Assembly (NCBI GenBank): GCA_002428525.1
Contig: DIWU01000030.1
Location: forward strand, 89,389 to 153,388
Length of the DNA stretch: 64,000 bases
Source: a bacterium UBP14_UBA6098
GTDB lineage: Bacteria; UBP14; UBA6098
Direction: 5' to 3'
Under the pieces are notes generated by a model that was given only the letters and a program-made list of their open reading frames with translations, did not search any database and was not told where the DNA came from. The translations under genes and the position numbers were made by a program. Position 1 is the first letter of the stretch; each line of letters opens with the position of its first letter. This document shows positions 1 through 7,695 of this stretch, piece after piece.

Positions 1-1407
1 GGGGGCCGGAGCGGGAGTTTTAGCCTCCCCTGTAGGCGTAGCGGCTACTTGGGGCTCGGGGGAAACCTCCGGCTCCTCGACTACCTCGAGCTGTTTGAGG
101 GCATCGGCCATACTTGTGGGTTTTACCGTCGGAGCCTTTTGCCGTGGAGGCGGAGTGAAGTCGAAGAAGTCATCCGGGACGGCATCGACGGCCTTGGACG
201 GCTCCTCCTTTTGAACAACAGCCGGCTCCTCTTTCGAGGGCGGAGTGAAATCGAAGCCGTCTTCTAACGCCGAACTATCGGGGGCTTCGGGGGGCGCGAC
301 CGCTCGACTTGCTTCGGGAGGCGCTTTTATATTGGTTTGGGACGAGGGTGGAGTGAAATCGAAATCTTCATCGGCCCTATCATAGATATCAAATGCGGGC
401 ATATCCTCCGCGGTAACCGCCTGCTCCTCGACGGGCGTTTCGATTAGCGGCGCGGGCGCGGTTTGCGTGGTTTCTTCGAGATTGAAAGATCCGAACCCCT
501 CGGAAAGGTCGGGTTCCTCGACTGCAGCCGGAGGAGGCTGAACCTTAGGAGTTGTCGGTGCGGGCGCGGCGGAGAATGCTCCCAAATCGAACTCGGGCAT
601 CGATTCTTCGATCGAGGAAACAGCCGACTCGAGCAGGCTTTCAGAGGCCTTCTTCGCTGAGGCTATCTCGGGCGAAACGAAGTCCCTCTTCGACTCGATC
701 CCCGCCTCGCTCTCCTCTTCCTCCTCGATAGGCTCGAAAACGCTCTCCGGCGCTAAAAGCCCCTCCTCCGAGGACATCTGGTCCATGTCGAAACCGCCGG
801 AGGTGTCCTCGCCCGAGATGTCCATCTTAAGTAGCTCTTCGAGCTCCTTTTCGACAGAGGTAATCTCGTCGATCGTGGGGGCGGAGCGTTTTTCGATTCC
901 GTTGAAAACGATCTCCGACTTCTGAGGCGGAGCCGGTGTGGCGGCCTTTTGCTCTATGGCCTCGGTCGGTTTGGCCTGCATCGCGGGCAGGGTTTGTTCC
1001 GAAACCTCGACATTGAGGTTCTTCAGCTCCCGCTTCGCCTTCTCGTCGAAGGGGTCCAAGGACAGAAGTCCCTTCAGCCGCTCGATTCCATCCTTGGTGT
1101 TGCCCTGCTTGAATTCTATCCTCGCGATCTCCCAAATAGCGGCAACATTGCCCGGATCTATCCTGAGCACTATATCGAAACGGTCGCGGGCCTCCTTGAA
1201 ATAGCCCGCCTTCAAAAGCGCGCGCGCCAAGACCTGTTGGCCGGTGACATAGGTGGGGTTCGCGCTCACCCCGGCGGTGAGGATCTCGAGCGCTTTGCGA
1301 AGATCGCCCCTCTGCAAATAAATATCACCAAGCCGCGCGAACCTTGGATCGCCCGGCTTTTCGGCAACAAACGCCGAAAACATGGTGACTAATTGCTCAT
1401 CATTCAT
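1..1407 (-). CDS. TPR protein with long acidic Pro/Glu-rich tail (3' end outside window)
   Basis: Read by translating the minus strand from the ATG at 1407; the frame stays open for 469 codons and leaves the window. About the first 130 residues are helical repeats of tetratricopeptide type (for example GDIYLQRGDLRKALEIL and a following A-rich helix pair). The rest is low-complexity, acidic and Pro/Ala-rich, and carries the hexapeptide FDFTPP three times, each time after acidic residues. TPR domains usually hold protein partners; the tail looks disordered and may be a scaffold or linker. No signal peptide is visible, so a cytoplasmic location is likely. A TTGACA/TATTTT promoter lies just upstream. 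The function is not known, and the C-terminus cannot be judged. Confidence 0.8.
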   Translation of the reverse strand, partial: MNDEQLVTMFSAFVAEKPGDPRFARLGDIYLQRGDLRKALEILTAGVSANPTYVTGQQVLARALLKAGYFKEARDRFDIVLRIDPGNVAAIWEIARIEFKQGNTKDGIERLKGLLSLDPFDEKAKRELKNLNVEVSEQTLPAMQAKPTEAIEQKAATPAPPQKSEIVFNGIEKRSAPTIDEITSVEKELEELLKMDISGEDTSGGFDMDQMSSEEGLLAPESVFEPIEEEEESEAGIESKRDFVSPEIASAKKASESLLESAVSSIEESMPEFDLGAFSAAPAPTTPKVQPPPAAVEEPDLSEGFGSFNLEETTQTAPAPLIETPVEEQAVTAEDMPAFDIYDRADEDFDFTPPSSQTNIKAPPEASRAVAPPEAPDSSALEDGFDFTPPSKEEPAVVQKEEPSKAVDAVPDDFFDFTPPPRQKAPTVKPTSMADALKQLEVVEEPEVSPEPQVAATPTGEAKTPAPAP

Positions 1408-1432
1408 TGTCAGAATCCGCCATTATTTATTC

Positions 1433-1460
1433 AAAATAGATACTTTCTTCAATTTGTCAA
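1433..1460 (-). promoter_or_regulatory. Candidate sigma70-type promoter of the TPR gene
   Basis: On the minus strand TTGACA (1455-1460) and TATTTT (1433-1438) are separated by 16 bp. They lie 26 bp upstream of the TPR gene start at 1407, in AT-rich DNA. Confidence 0.55.
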
Positions 1461-1509
1461 GCCCGGTGTTCTCCCCACAAAACTATCGCTATTCACAAAA
1501 ACACCTCGC

Positions 1510-1641
1510 CCGGGGGGCGTCGGACGCGCTTCGCGCGTGACGCGCGGCCGGATGAAAAAGCTCCAATTTCAATCGGAAAACTACCTTCCGGCCGCACGGC
1601 GATCTCTTTTCCAGAGGAAAAGAGATCCCGACGCCCCCCGG
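1510..1641. repeat. Element A: nested inverted repeats forming a predicted four-way junction
   Basis: Four sets of perfect complementary arms are nested in 132 bp. The outer stem is 14 bp (1510-1523 with 1628-1641, ccggggggcgtcgg). Inside it are a short hairpin (1524-1529/1533-1538, loop ttc), a central stem of 9 bp (1544-1552/1587-1595, gcggccgga) enclosing 34 AT-richer bases, and a 12-bp hairpin (1601-1612/1616-1627, gatctcttttcc, loop aga). No gene fits here. It lies 43 bp past the stop of the upstream minus-strand gene and just before the promoter of the next one. A second element with the same order of stems is at 53625-53777. It could act as a terminator, a 3' RNA structure or a mobile repeat. 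Confidence 0.8.
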
Positions 1642-1684
1642 CGAGGGAGGTTTTACGCTAATAGTTTTTCCCGAGACGAGGTTA

Positions 1685-3022
1685 TCACCTTTCTTCTTCG
1701 CGGGTATTCCCGTGGGGATTGGACAGCTTGCTGAGCCACGAGGTATCGAAGGGTTCGCCGGAGGCTGTCGAATGGACGAGGCGATAGATCCCGATCCCCT
1801 TTTCGTCGGCGAAGATGAAATAGACTCCGCCCTGTAAAGAGTAATAATCCCATTGTTCCCATGGGTTACTGTCCAAAGTGAACTGGCTTCGCTCGATATT
1901 ATCCGGTGCACCGTAAACAATGAAGACTCGGCCGCGGTCGGTGAGCCAACCGTTTTCGCCGAAGGCGGAATTGGCATAATTCCACCTGCCTATAATCTCG
2001 TCGCGATACTCGTTTTCAGGGGTTCGCGGTTCGGGGTCGCGGTTTTCCCACCATCGAAGGAGAAACTCGGCCTTGCCCTCGGGCGTGAGTTTTTGGTAGA
2101 AATTTTTATCGGAGGTCGAGATCAGGTAATGGATATAGTCGAGTTCTCTTTCGAGGTTCGAGGTATCCGCTCGGATGACCGTCGGTTCGGGTTTGAACTG
2201 CTTTTTAACCACGGAGAATTCTTTGCTTTTGGCGATTTCTTTTTTGGTCTTGGTCGATTTGAGAAGGACCTCGATCGAGTATTCGCCCTCGGGGTATCCG
2301 ACAACGTTGAAGCCGTTGAGGATCGGCACCGCATCGTCGGAGGAGGGCTTGATTATCGGGTCGAATATTTTAATACTTTTCCCCGCTGAATCCCGAATCG
2401 AGTAAACAAGCTCGAAGGTATCGGCGCTCTCGGCGTCGTAGGCCTCGAGATAGACGAACATAGTGGGAAAGGAGGAACCGAACGAGGCGGCCGGATTAGG
2501 GAGCATCTTAAGATTGCCGAAGCTGAAAGCCCCGCCCGCGCTGTCGATCGAGACATCGGAGAAAAGGGCTATTTCCGAAACACTAAGGCCCTTTGCTCGA
2601 GCGGAAAGCTCGAAGTTTAACTCCTCGAAAACGGAATCGCCGTCGCCGAGATCGATCGCGGTGAAGGTCAGCCGGTATTTACCGGTGTCGAGGACAGCGG
2701 AGTTCTTGTCGAAAAGGAGGTAATCGCGGGTGACCATCTCGCCGCGGGGAATTTGTATTATTCGGTTCAACGCGGCGCTGTAAACAGGCTCGTCGCCCTT
2801 GAATACCTCGATATCGAATAACAGCGTGTCCGCCCAGATCGAATCGAAGCGCTCGAAGGCGAGCGCGCCCCTGTTGATCGACCATACAATATCGACGAGC
2901 GAGCTGTCGCCCTCGCTCGAGCCGCGAAAGATATCGACATCGAGTGCGAATCCGCCGACTCCAGCGAGAACGGCTTGAGCCGCGGCTATCAGCGCGATTA
3001 TGTAGATTGCTCTTTTCATCAT
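1685..3022 (-). CDS. GWxTD domain-containing secreted protein
   Basis: 445 residues starting with a signal peptide (positively charged MMKR, then a hydrophobic run to about residue 20). The C-terminal third carries the GWxTD domain: a helical WW-containing stretch followed by GWLTD at about 358-362 and then RGRVFIVYGAPD. This domain is found mostly in proteins of the FCB superphylum; its biochemical role is unknown to me. The middle is beta-rich, as expected for an exported protein. The start ATG overlaps the stop of the upstream paralogue by 4 bp, so the two are probably translationally coupled. Element A follows 43 bp downstream. Confidence 0.88.
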   Translation of the reverse strand: MMKRAIYIIALIAAAQAVLAGVGGFALDVDIFRGSSEGDSSLVDIVWSINRGALAFERFDSIWADTLLFDIEVFKGDEPVYSAALNRIIQIPRGEMVTRDYLLFDKNSAVLDTGKYRLTFTAIDLGDGDSVFEELNFELSARAKGLSVSEIALFSDVSIDSAGGAFSFGNLKMLPNPAASFGSSFPTMFVYLEAYDAESADTFELVYSIRDSAGKSIKIFDPIIKPSSDDAVPILNGFNVVGYPEGEYSIEVLLKSTKTKKEIAKSKEFSVVKKQFKPEPTVIRADTSNLERELDYIHYLISTSDKNFYQKLTPEGKAEFLLRWWENRDPEPRTPENEYRDEIIGRWNYANSAFGENGWLTDRGRVFIVYGAPDNIERSQFTLDSNPWEQWDYYSLQGGVYFIFADEKGIGIYRLVHSTASGEPFDTSWLSKLSNPHGNTREEER

Positions 3023-4230
3023 TCCTGCCTTATTAACTCGTAGGTTCCATCGCTATGGCGATCCTCGAAATAGAAGGTTCGCCGGGGGTTGTTGTAATAC
3101 CAAATCTCATAGGCCAAATAGCCCATCTCGAAGGGGTGGCTCTCCACCTCGTCCGGTTCGCCATAAACGATAAGAACCCTCCCCCTATCCGAGCGCCATC
3201 CCTGATGGCTCTCGCGAAATCTGACATTGGCCAAAGCGACGCGCCTGTCGAATTCCTCGCGGAGTTCGTTGAACTCAGTGCTCGGGGTCGGGTCTTTTTC
3301 CGCCCAGAAAACCTCGATCAGGCTGTCCACCGATTCGGGGCTGTTTTTAAGCGCATTTCTCAAGGCCTTAAGCTCCGAGCCACTCTCGATGAGGCTCAGC
3401 TGTTCGACCGCCTCATGCGGATCGACCGCGATTCGATAGGCATTCCTCCCCGAAAGGACGACATCCCTGTAAACTCGGGCTATCGTCACGCCGCCGTCGA
3501 GGGCGGCCGTTGTCAGCCTGAAGGCTCCGAGGCCCGAAGGGAGCGGCATAGCGGCTCGAAGCCTCGTGTATTTCGAGATCGCGAAAAGGGTATCCGCAAC
3601 GATAACCGAGTCGCCCCTTTCGATCGCAATGACAATATCCACCGATTCGGGCGGGTTCACCGCGATTGTCGTTCCGAAGAAGACCGAATCGCCGATGGGA
3701 TACCCCGAATAGTGCTCGCGATGACGGCCGCCGCCGTCGAAAAGGATTATCGGTCCGAGCGCGACCGCCGAAACCCTTTTGAAAATAGGGACTTTTATAT
3801 CGGCCTCTTTCGAGAACTTCTCCTTCGATTCGATATCGAGCACCGAGATGAGAATCCTGTATTCCCCGGGGGGAATCCGCTCGAGAGTATAGACAACATC
3901 GGCGGCGACATCGCGCGAATTGGTTTCGCTGTAGCCCTCGACTATAAGCGAATCGCGAACGCCGAGTTTCGCGACCAATTCGTCGCCGCTATAAAGCGCG
4001 ATTAGGACATCGAATTCGGCGCGGTAGAAGGGCCTTTGCCGAATAAACTGCAGGCCGGTGCTGAAGATGGACAGATAGACCTCGATATCCGTTGTGGAGT
4101 CGTTGTCGGAGGGGGCATACAGTATCTTGTTGTCGAAAACCGGCTTGCCGAGATTATCCATGAAGGACGCCTGCGCGAAGGCGCTCGCGCAGATGATTAT
4201 AAGAATCGTGAAAACAACCGCCCTCGGCAT
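3019..4230 (-). CDS. GWxTD-family secreted protein (GWRSD variant)
   Basis: 403 residues with an N-terminal signal peptide (MPRAVVFTILIIICASAFA). The end matches the neighbouring GWxTD protein: GWRSD at about 344-348 followed by RGRVLIVYGEPDEVE, so the motif threonine is replaced by serine. The preceding region has a beta-rich exported character. It is transcribed first of the pair, one base after the stop of the Xer gene, and overlaps the next gene by 4 bp. A tandem pair suggests two related exported subunits acting together, but this is inference. Confidence 0.85.
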   Translation of the reverse strand: MPRAVVFTILIIICASAFAQASFMDNLGKPVFDNKILYAPSDNDSTTDIEVYLSIFSTGLQFIRQRPFYRAEFDVLIALYSGDELVAKLGVRDSLIVEGYSETNSRDVAADVVYTLERIPPGEYRILISVLDIESKEKFSKEADIKVPIFKRVSAVALGPIILFDGGGRHREHYSGYPIGDSVFFGTTIAVNPPESVDIVIAIERGDSVIVADTLFAISKYTRLRAAMPLPSGLGAFRLTTAALDGGVTIARVYRDVVLSGRNAYRIAVDPHEAVEQLSLIESGSELKALRNALKNSPESVDSLIEVFWAEKDPTPSTEFNELREEFDRRVALANVRFRESHQGWRSDRGRVLIVYGEPDEVESHPFEMGYLAYEIWYYNNPRRTFYFEDRHSDGTYELIRQE

Positions 4231-4231
4231 A

Positions 4232-5071
4232 TTATCCCCTTGGGTGATACTTGTGATAGAGGCCGTGCAGATACTCTTTGCCTATGTTCGTGTAAATCTG
4301 CGTCGTGCTGATATCCTCGTGGCCGAGCATCTCTTGGACGGCGCGCAGGTCGGCCCCGCCCTCGACGAGGTGGGTCGCGAAGGAGTGCCTGAATATATGC
4401 GGGTGGACGCCCTCGATTCCGGCGGTGTCGCTTCGGCCTTTTACTATTTTATAAAGCCCCATTCGGCTCAGCCTTCCGCCGCGGACATTGAGGAAAAGGG
4501 TCGGCGTGCGCTTGTCCTTTTTCAACGCGGGGCGGACATCGCGGCAATATCGGTCTATCCAATAGAGCGCGGAGTCGTTGATCGGGACGAGGCGTTCCTT
4601 TTTGCCCTTGCCGAAAAGGCGAACGAAGCCGATATCTTTGTAAACATCGCCGGTTTCCATATTGATAAGCTCCGACTCGCGCGCACCGGTGCCGTAAAGG
4701 GTTTCGATAATCGCCCTATCGCGGATTCCGAGGCCGCGCGGCCCTTCGAGGTTGATAGCACCGAGGATTTTTTCAATCTGCTCGAAGCTGAGGACCTCGG
4801 GAAGCGAGGAGGGCAGTTTGGGCATTTTAAGGCCCTCGGTCGGGTCCTTTTTCAGCAACCCCTCCGCGACGATATACTTGAAAAGCCCTCGAATACTGCT
4901 CATCTTTCTGGCAATCGACTTCGAGGATAGCCCGATCTCGGTCAGCGCTCGGAGGTGAGCCGCGATAATTACCGGCGTCACCTCCTCGGGGGAGGCGACC
5001 CCCCTTCCCGCGAGGTATTCGGCGAAATCGCGCAAGTCGTTCAAATAGGCCTCGGTGGTGTTCTCCGCCAA
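4232..5071 (-). CDS. Tyrosine recombinase, XerC/XerD type
   Basis: The catalytic set of the integrase family is visible: Arg in GTGARESEL, Lys in GKGKKER, HIFRHSFATHL (H-x2-R), the second His in LGHEDISTTQIY and the final Tyr nucleophile. The N-terminal part is the SAM-like core-binding domain. Xer proteins resolve chromosome dimers at dif. The given start is a TTG at 5071, but the in-frame sequence continues upstream for 23 codons to the TAA of the sugar kinase and encodes residues typical of the Xer N-terminus (GFLEWIEIDKG). That stretch contains no ATG, GTG or TTG. With it the protein would be 302 residues, the usual Xer length, so the real start may be non-canonical. Confidence 0.93.
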   Translation of the reverse strand: MAENTTEAYLNDLRDFAEYLAGRGVASPEEVTPVIIAAHLRALTEIGLSSKSIARKMSSIRGLFKYIVAEGLLKKDPTEGLKMPKLPSSLPEVLSFEQIEKILGAINLEGPRGLGIRDRAIIETLYGTGARESELINMETGDVYKDIGFVRLFGKGKKERLVPINDSALYWIDRYCRDVRPALKKDKRTPTLFLNVRGGRLSRMGLYKIVKGRSDTAGIEGVHPHIFRHSFATHLVEGGADLRAVQEMLGHEDISTTQIYTNIGKEYLHGLYHKYHPRG

Positions 5072-5140
5072 GCCTTTATCAATTTCGATCCATTCGAGGA
5101 AGCCCTCGATTGAATGCCTTATTTCAAGCGATCTCGCTAT

Positions 5141-6067
5141 TTAGCCTCCAAAACACTGCGGCACTGTGAATTCGGTGATTTTGCGGAAATGCTCCATTCG
5201 GCCGCGGATATCCTCCGATGTCACGGAGATGAGCCGCTCTAAACTGAAGCCCTCGACATTGAAGCTCGCGACGACAGTTCCGGCGACCAACGCGCGCTTG
5301 AGCTCCTCGAAGTTGACCTTGCCGCGCGAGGCGAGGTAGCCCATGAAGCCGCCCGCAAAGCTGTCGCCCGCGCCGGTTGGGTCTTTGACGGCCTCGATGG
5401 GGTAGGCCGGCAGGACGAACAGCTCGTCCTTCGTTACGAGCATCGAGCCGAATTCGCCGCGTTTTATAACGAGGATTTTCGGCCCCATCGAAAGCACCTT
5501 GCGCGCGCCGGCCAGAAGGCCTTTCTCGCCGGACAGCATTCTGACCTCGAGCGCGTTTATCACGAGCAGATCGACGCGCGCGATTAGCTTTTTAAGCTCG
5601 GTCAATTTGCCCTCGATCCAGAAATTCATTGTGTCCGCGGCGATTAGGATTGGCGATTTTACCTGATCGACGACGACGCCCTGAAGCGCCGGGTCGATAT
5701 TGCCGAGAAAGACGAAACTGCTACAGCAGTATTGCTCCGGGAGCTTCGGCGAGAAATGCTCGAAGACATTAAGCTGGGTGTCCAGAGTCGCGGGGTCGCC
5801 GAAGGACTCGTCGTAAACGCCCGCCCAGCGGAAGGTTTTGCCCGGTGCGATCTGGAGGCCGTCGATATTGACGCCCTTTCCGAGGAGCATCTCGATATGG
5901 CGCTTGGGGAAATCCTCGCCGACCACAGCGACGACATTGACCGGCGGGCCGAAAAGCCTTGCCGCGACGGAGAAATAGGTCGCGCTTCCGCCGAGGGCGT
6001 CGTCCGTCTTGCCCTCGGGGGTCGCGACCGAATCGAGCGCTACCGAACCAACGATAAGAAGTGACAT
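5141..6067 (-). CDS. PfkB-family carbohydrate/nucleoside kinase
   Basis: Ribokinase-fold kinase. The N-terminus MSLLIVGSVALDSV and the GGSATYFSVAA glycine motif fit the first PfkB signature; the anion-hole/catalytic motif DPTGAGDSFAGGF is near residue 245. The ATG at 6067 was chosen because AAAGG lies 7 bases upstream and the family begins with this strand; a longer frame would reach 6112. The substrate cannot be read from sequence; sugar, adenosine or a related small molecule are all possible. It sits between the low-GC R-M genes and the Xer gene, whose reading frame follows its stop codon directly. Confidence 0.88.
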   Translation of the reverse strand: MSLLIVGSVALDSVATPEGKTDDALGGSATYFSVAARLFGPPVNVVAVVGEDFPKRHIEMLLGKGVNIDGLQIAPGKTFRWAGVYDESFGDPATLDTQLNVFEHFSPKLPEQYCCSSFVFLGNIDPALQGVVVDQVKSPILIAADTMNFWIEGKLTELKKLIARVDLLVINALEVRMLSGEKGLLAGARKVLSMGPKILVIKRGEFGSMLVTKDELFVLPAYPIEAVKDPTGAGDSFAGGFMGYLASRGKVNFEELKRALVAGTVVASFNVEGFSLERLISVTSEDIRGRMEHFRKITEFTVPQCFGG

Positions 6068-6086
6068 ATTTGCCTTTCGAAAATAG

Positions 6087-6812
6087 CTAATACTTAGCCG
6101 AGTTAAATTCAATCAATTTATTCCAATCGATTTCACCGCTTGAAAGACAGAATTCACGGGCAAATTCGACTGTAAACCTATTAATCATTCGAGAATAAGA
6201 CTCTAAAAAAAGATCATTCTTTTCTCGAGCGCTCGAACCGAGGGGAATAATAATCTGTTTGTATAGATCCGCATCTCCTGAAATGAACTCCCAGAATAGC
6301 TGGCCGCAAAGTTTATAATAATCCCCTTTGTCAATATTCTTCGTCCTTCCGTAACAACATCCGTTAACAGCTTTGATTATTAACCCTGAGTTGCTCGTGC
6401 GGAGGGTTCGCTTCGCCGAGAGAAAGTCTGACTTCATTTTTTCGACTTGGCTACTATTGCCCCAATTAGGGCCGGATTTGATCGCAACAATATAGCGAAT
6501 ACCATTATTATCAAATTCGAGGTCAATCCCGCTGATACCCGATTTCCATCCCCCATACTTGTCATGATTAACAAAAATTGCTAGACCCTCGAGCCAATCA
6601 CCAAAGATAGTTTCTTCGTTGGAGGAAATAAAAGCGTCTGTGAGACTTTTAATGATCTGCTCGGCTGTGAGTATATATTTTGCTTTGAACAAGTATGGGT
6701 TCTTTTTTTTCAGAACAGTCTTGAGTTTTAGATTATTTAGGCTTTCGATTCTCTTTTGATGAAAAGAATCAATGTTCATGACGACATAATCGGTAATTCG
6801 GTTAAGGCACAT
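6087..6812 (-). CDS. Type II restriction endonuclease, PmeII-like
   Basis: 241 residues, low GC compared with its neighbours. A PD-(D/E)xK-type core is visible: an acidic IDLEF strand followed by AIKSGPNWGNSSQ, with FGDWLEGLAIFVN upstream and NPYLFKAK near the N-terminus. From memory this combination is that of the PmeII family of type II enzymes; the recognition site cannot be given. It starts 3 bp after the stop of the cognate methyltransferase, so the pair forms one R-M operon. Translation may start at the ATG at 6812 or at an internal ATG 11 codons on. Confidence 0.75.
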   Translation of the reverse strand: MCLNRITDYVVMNIDSFHQKRIESLNNLKLKTVLKKKNPYLFKAKYILTAEQIIKSLTDAFISSNEETIFGDWLEGLAIFVNHDKYGGWKSGISGIDLEFDNNGIRYIVAIKSGPNWGNSSQVEKMKSDFLSAKRTLRTSNSGLIIKAVNGCCYGRTKNIDKGDYYKLCGQLFWEFISGDADLYKQIIIPLGSSAREKNDLFLESYSRMINRFTVEFAREFCLSSGEIDWNKLIEFNSAKY

Positions 6813-6815
6813 GTA

Positions 6816-7643
6816 TCACCGCACTTCCAAGAGCATTTTGGTCTGACTAAGCTTATCTTTAACTATCTGAAAATATTCTTTCGATATTTCAATACCTATA
6901 GACTTTCTATCCAATCTTTGAGCGACTAAATTTGTCGTTCCCGAGCCCATAAAGGGGTCTAAAACCGTGTCGTATGGTTTAGTGAAAAGCTTAATGAACC
7001 ACTCGGGAAGCCCTTCGGGAAAGGCGGCGCTGTGATCCTTATTACCGCATTCGGTAGCCAAGTGTAAAACATTGGTTGGATAAGCTTGATCTCTATTGAC
7101 CCAGTTTGAAATATTTTTCCCGAATCCACTTCCGACCTTGGACTCGTCCCGAGTTTTGTCGGTTTCACTGAGGTTCTTGAGCCTACTTCGGGCCCAATCG
7201 CCCGTGGGAACCATAACCTCTTCCTGATACATATCGAAAACTTTGTTTTTGTTAAATTGAAGGAGTCTTTCCCATGCATCTCTGAAACGATTGGGCCATT
7301 TACCCGGATAGCAATTCTTTTTATGCCAGATAAACTCCTCAGTCCATAACCAACCCTGCTTTTTCATTTCAAGAATTAGCTCTATTACATAGGTGCTTCT
7401 TTCCCCATCGACGACTTTTTCTTTTATATTGAGGATAAAAGTTCCGGTTGGCTTGAGAATTCTGAGGAGCTCTTTTGATATTGGTAAAAACCAATCTACA
7501 TATTCATCCGGCTTTATTCCGCCATAGGTGTTTTTTCGCTGGTCGGCATAGGGTGGCGATGTAAATATCAAATCTACTGAATCGCTCGGCAATTCTTTTA
7601 ATATTTGCTTACAATCTCCAAGTCGTAAATCAGGGAAAATCAT
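6816..7643 (-). CDS. Type II DNA methyltransferase (beta class, SPPY)
   Basis: Catalytic motif TSPPY comes near residue 28 and the AdoMet-binding motif DPFMGSGTTNLVAQ near residue 235, which is the beta-class order. Such enzymes methylate the exocyclic amino group of adenine (N6) or cytosine (N4). The ATG at 7643 was chosen because AGGTG stands 6 bases upstream; GTG 7652 and ATG 7649 are alternatives. It is low in GC, like the endonuclease behind it, which suggests joint acquisition of the R-M pair between pheT and the kinase gene. Confidence 0.88.
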   Translation of the reverse strand: MIFPDLRLGDCKQILKELPSDSVDLIFTSPPYADQRKNTYGGIKPDEYVDWFLPISKELLRILKPTGTFILNIKEKVVDGERSTYVIELILEMKKQGWLWTEEFIWHKKNCYPGKWPNRFRDAWERLLQFNKNKVFDMYQEEVMVPTGDWARSRLKNLSETDKTRDESKVGSGFGKNISNWVNRDQAYPTNVLHLATECGNKDHSAAFPEGLPEWFIKLFTKPYDTVLDPFMGSGTTNLVAQRLDRKSIGIEISKEYFQIVKDKLSQTKMLLEVR

Positions 7644-7695
7644 ATCCATCACCTAAAACAGTATGCTGTATATAAGTTAATATTTCAACCTTTCT

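Noticed and set aside
5141..5143. Kinase-Xer fusion by readthrough of TAA
   Set aside because: The kinase ends where its family usually ends and the two functions are unrelated; altered initiation is the simpler reading.
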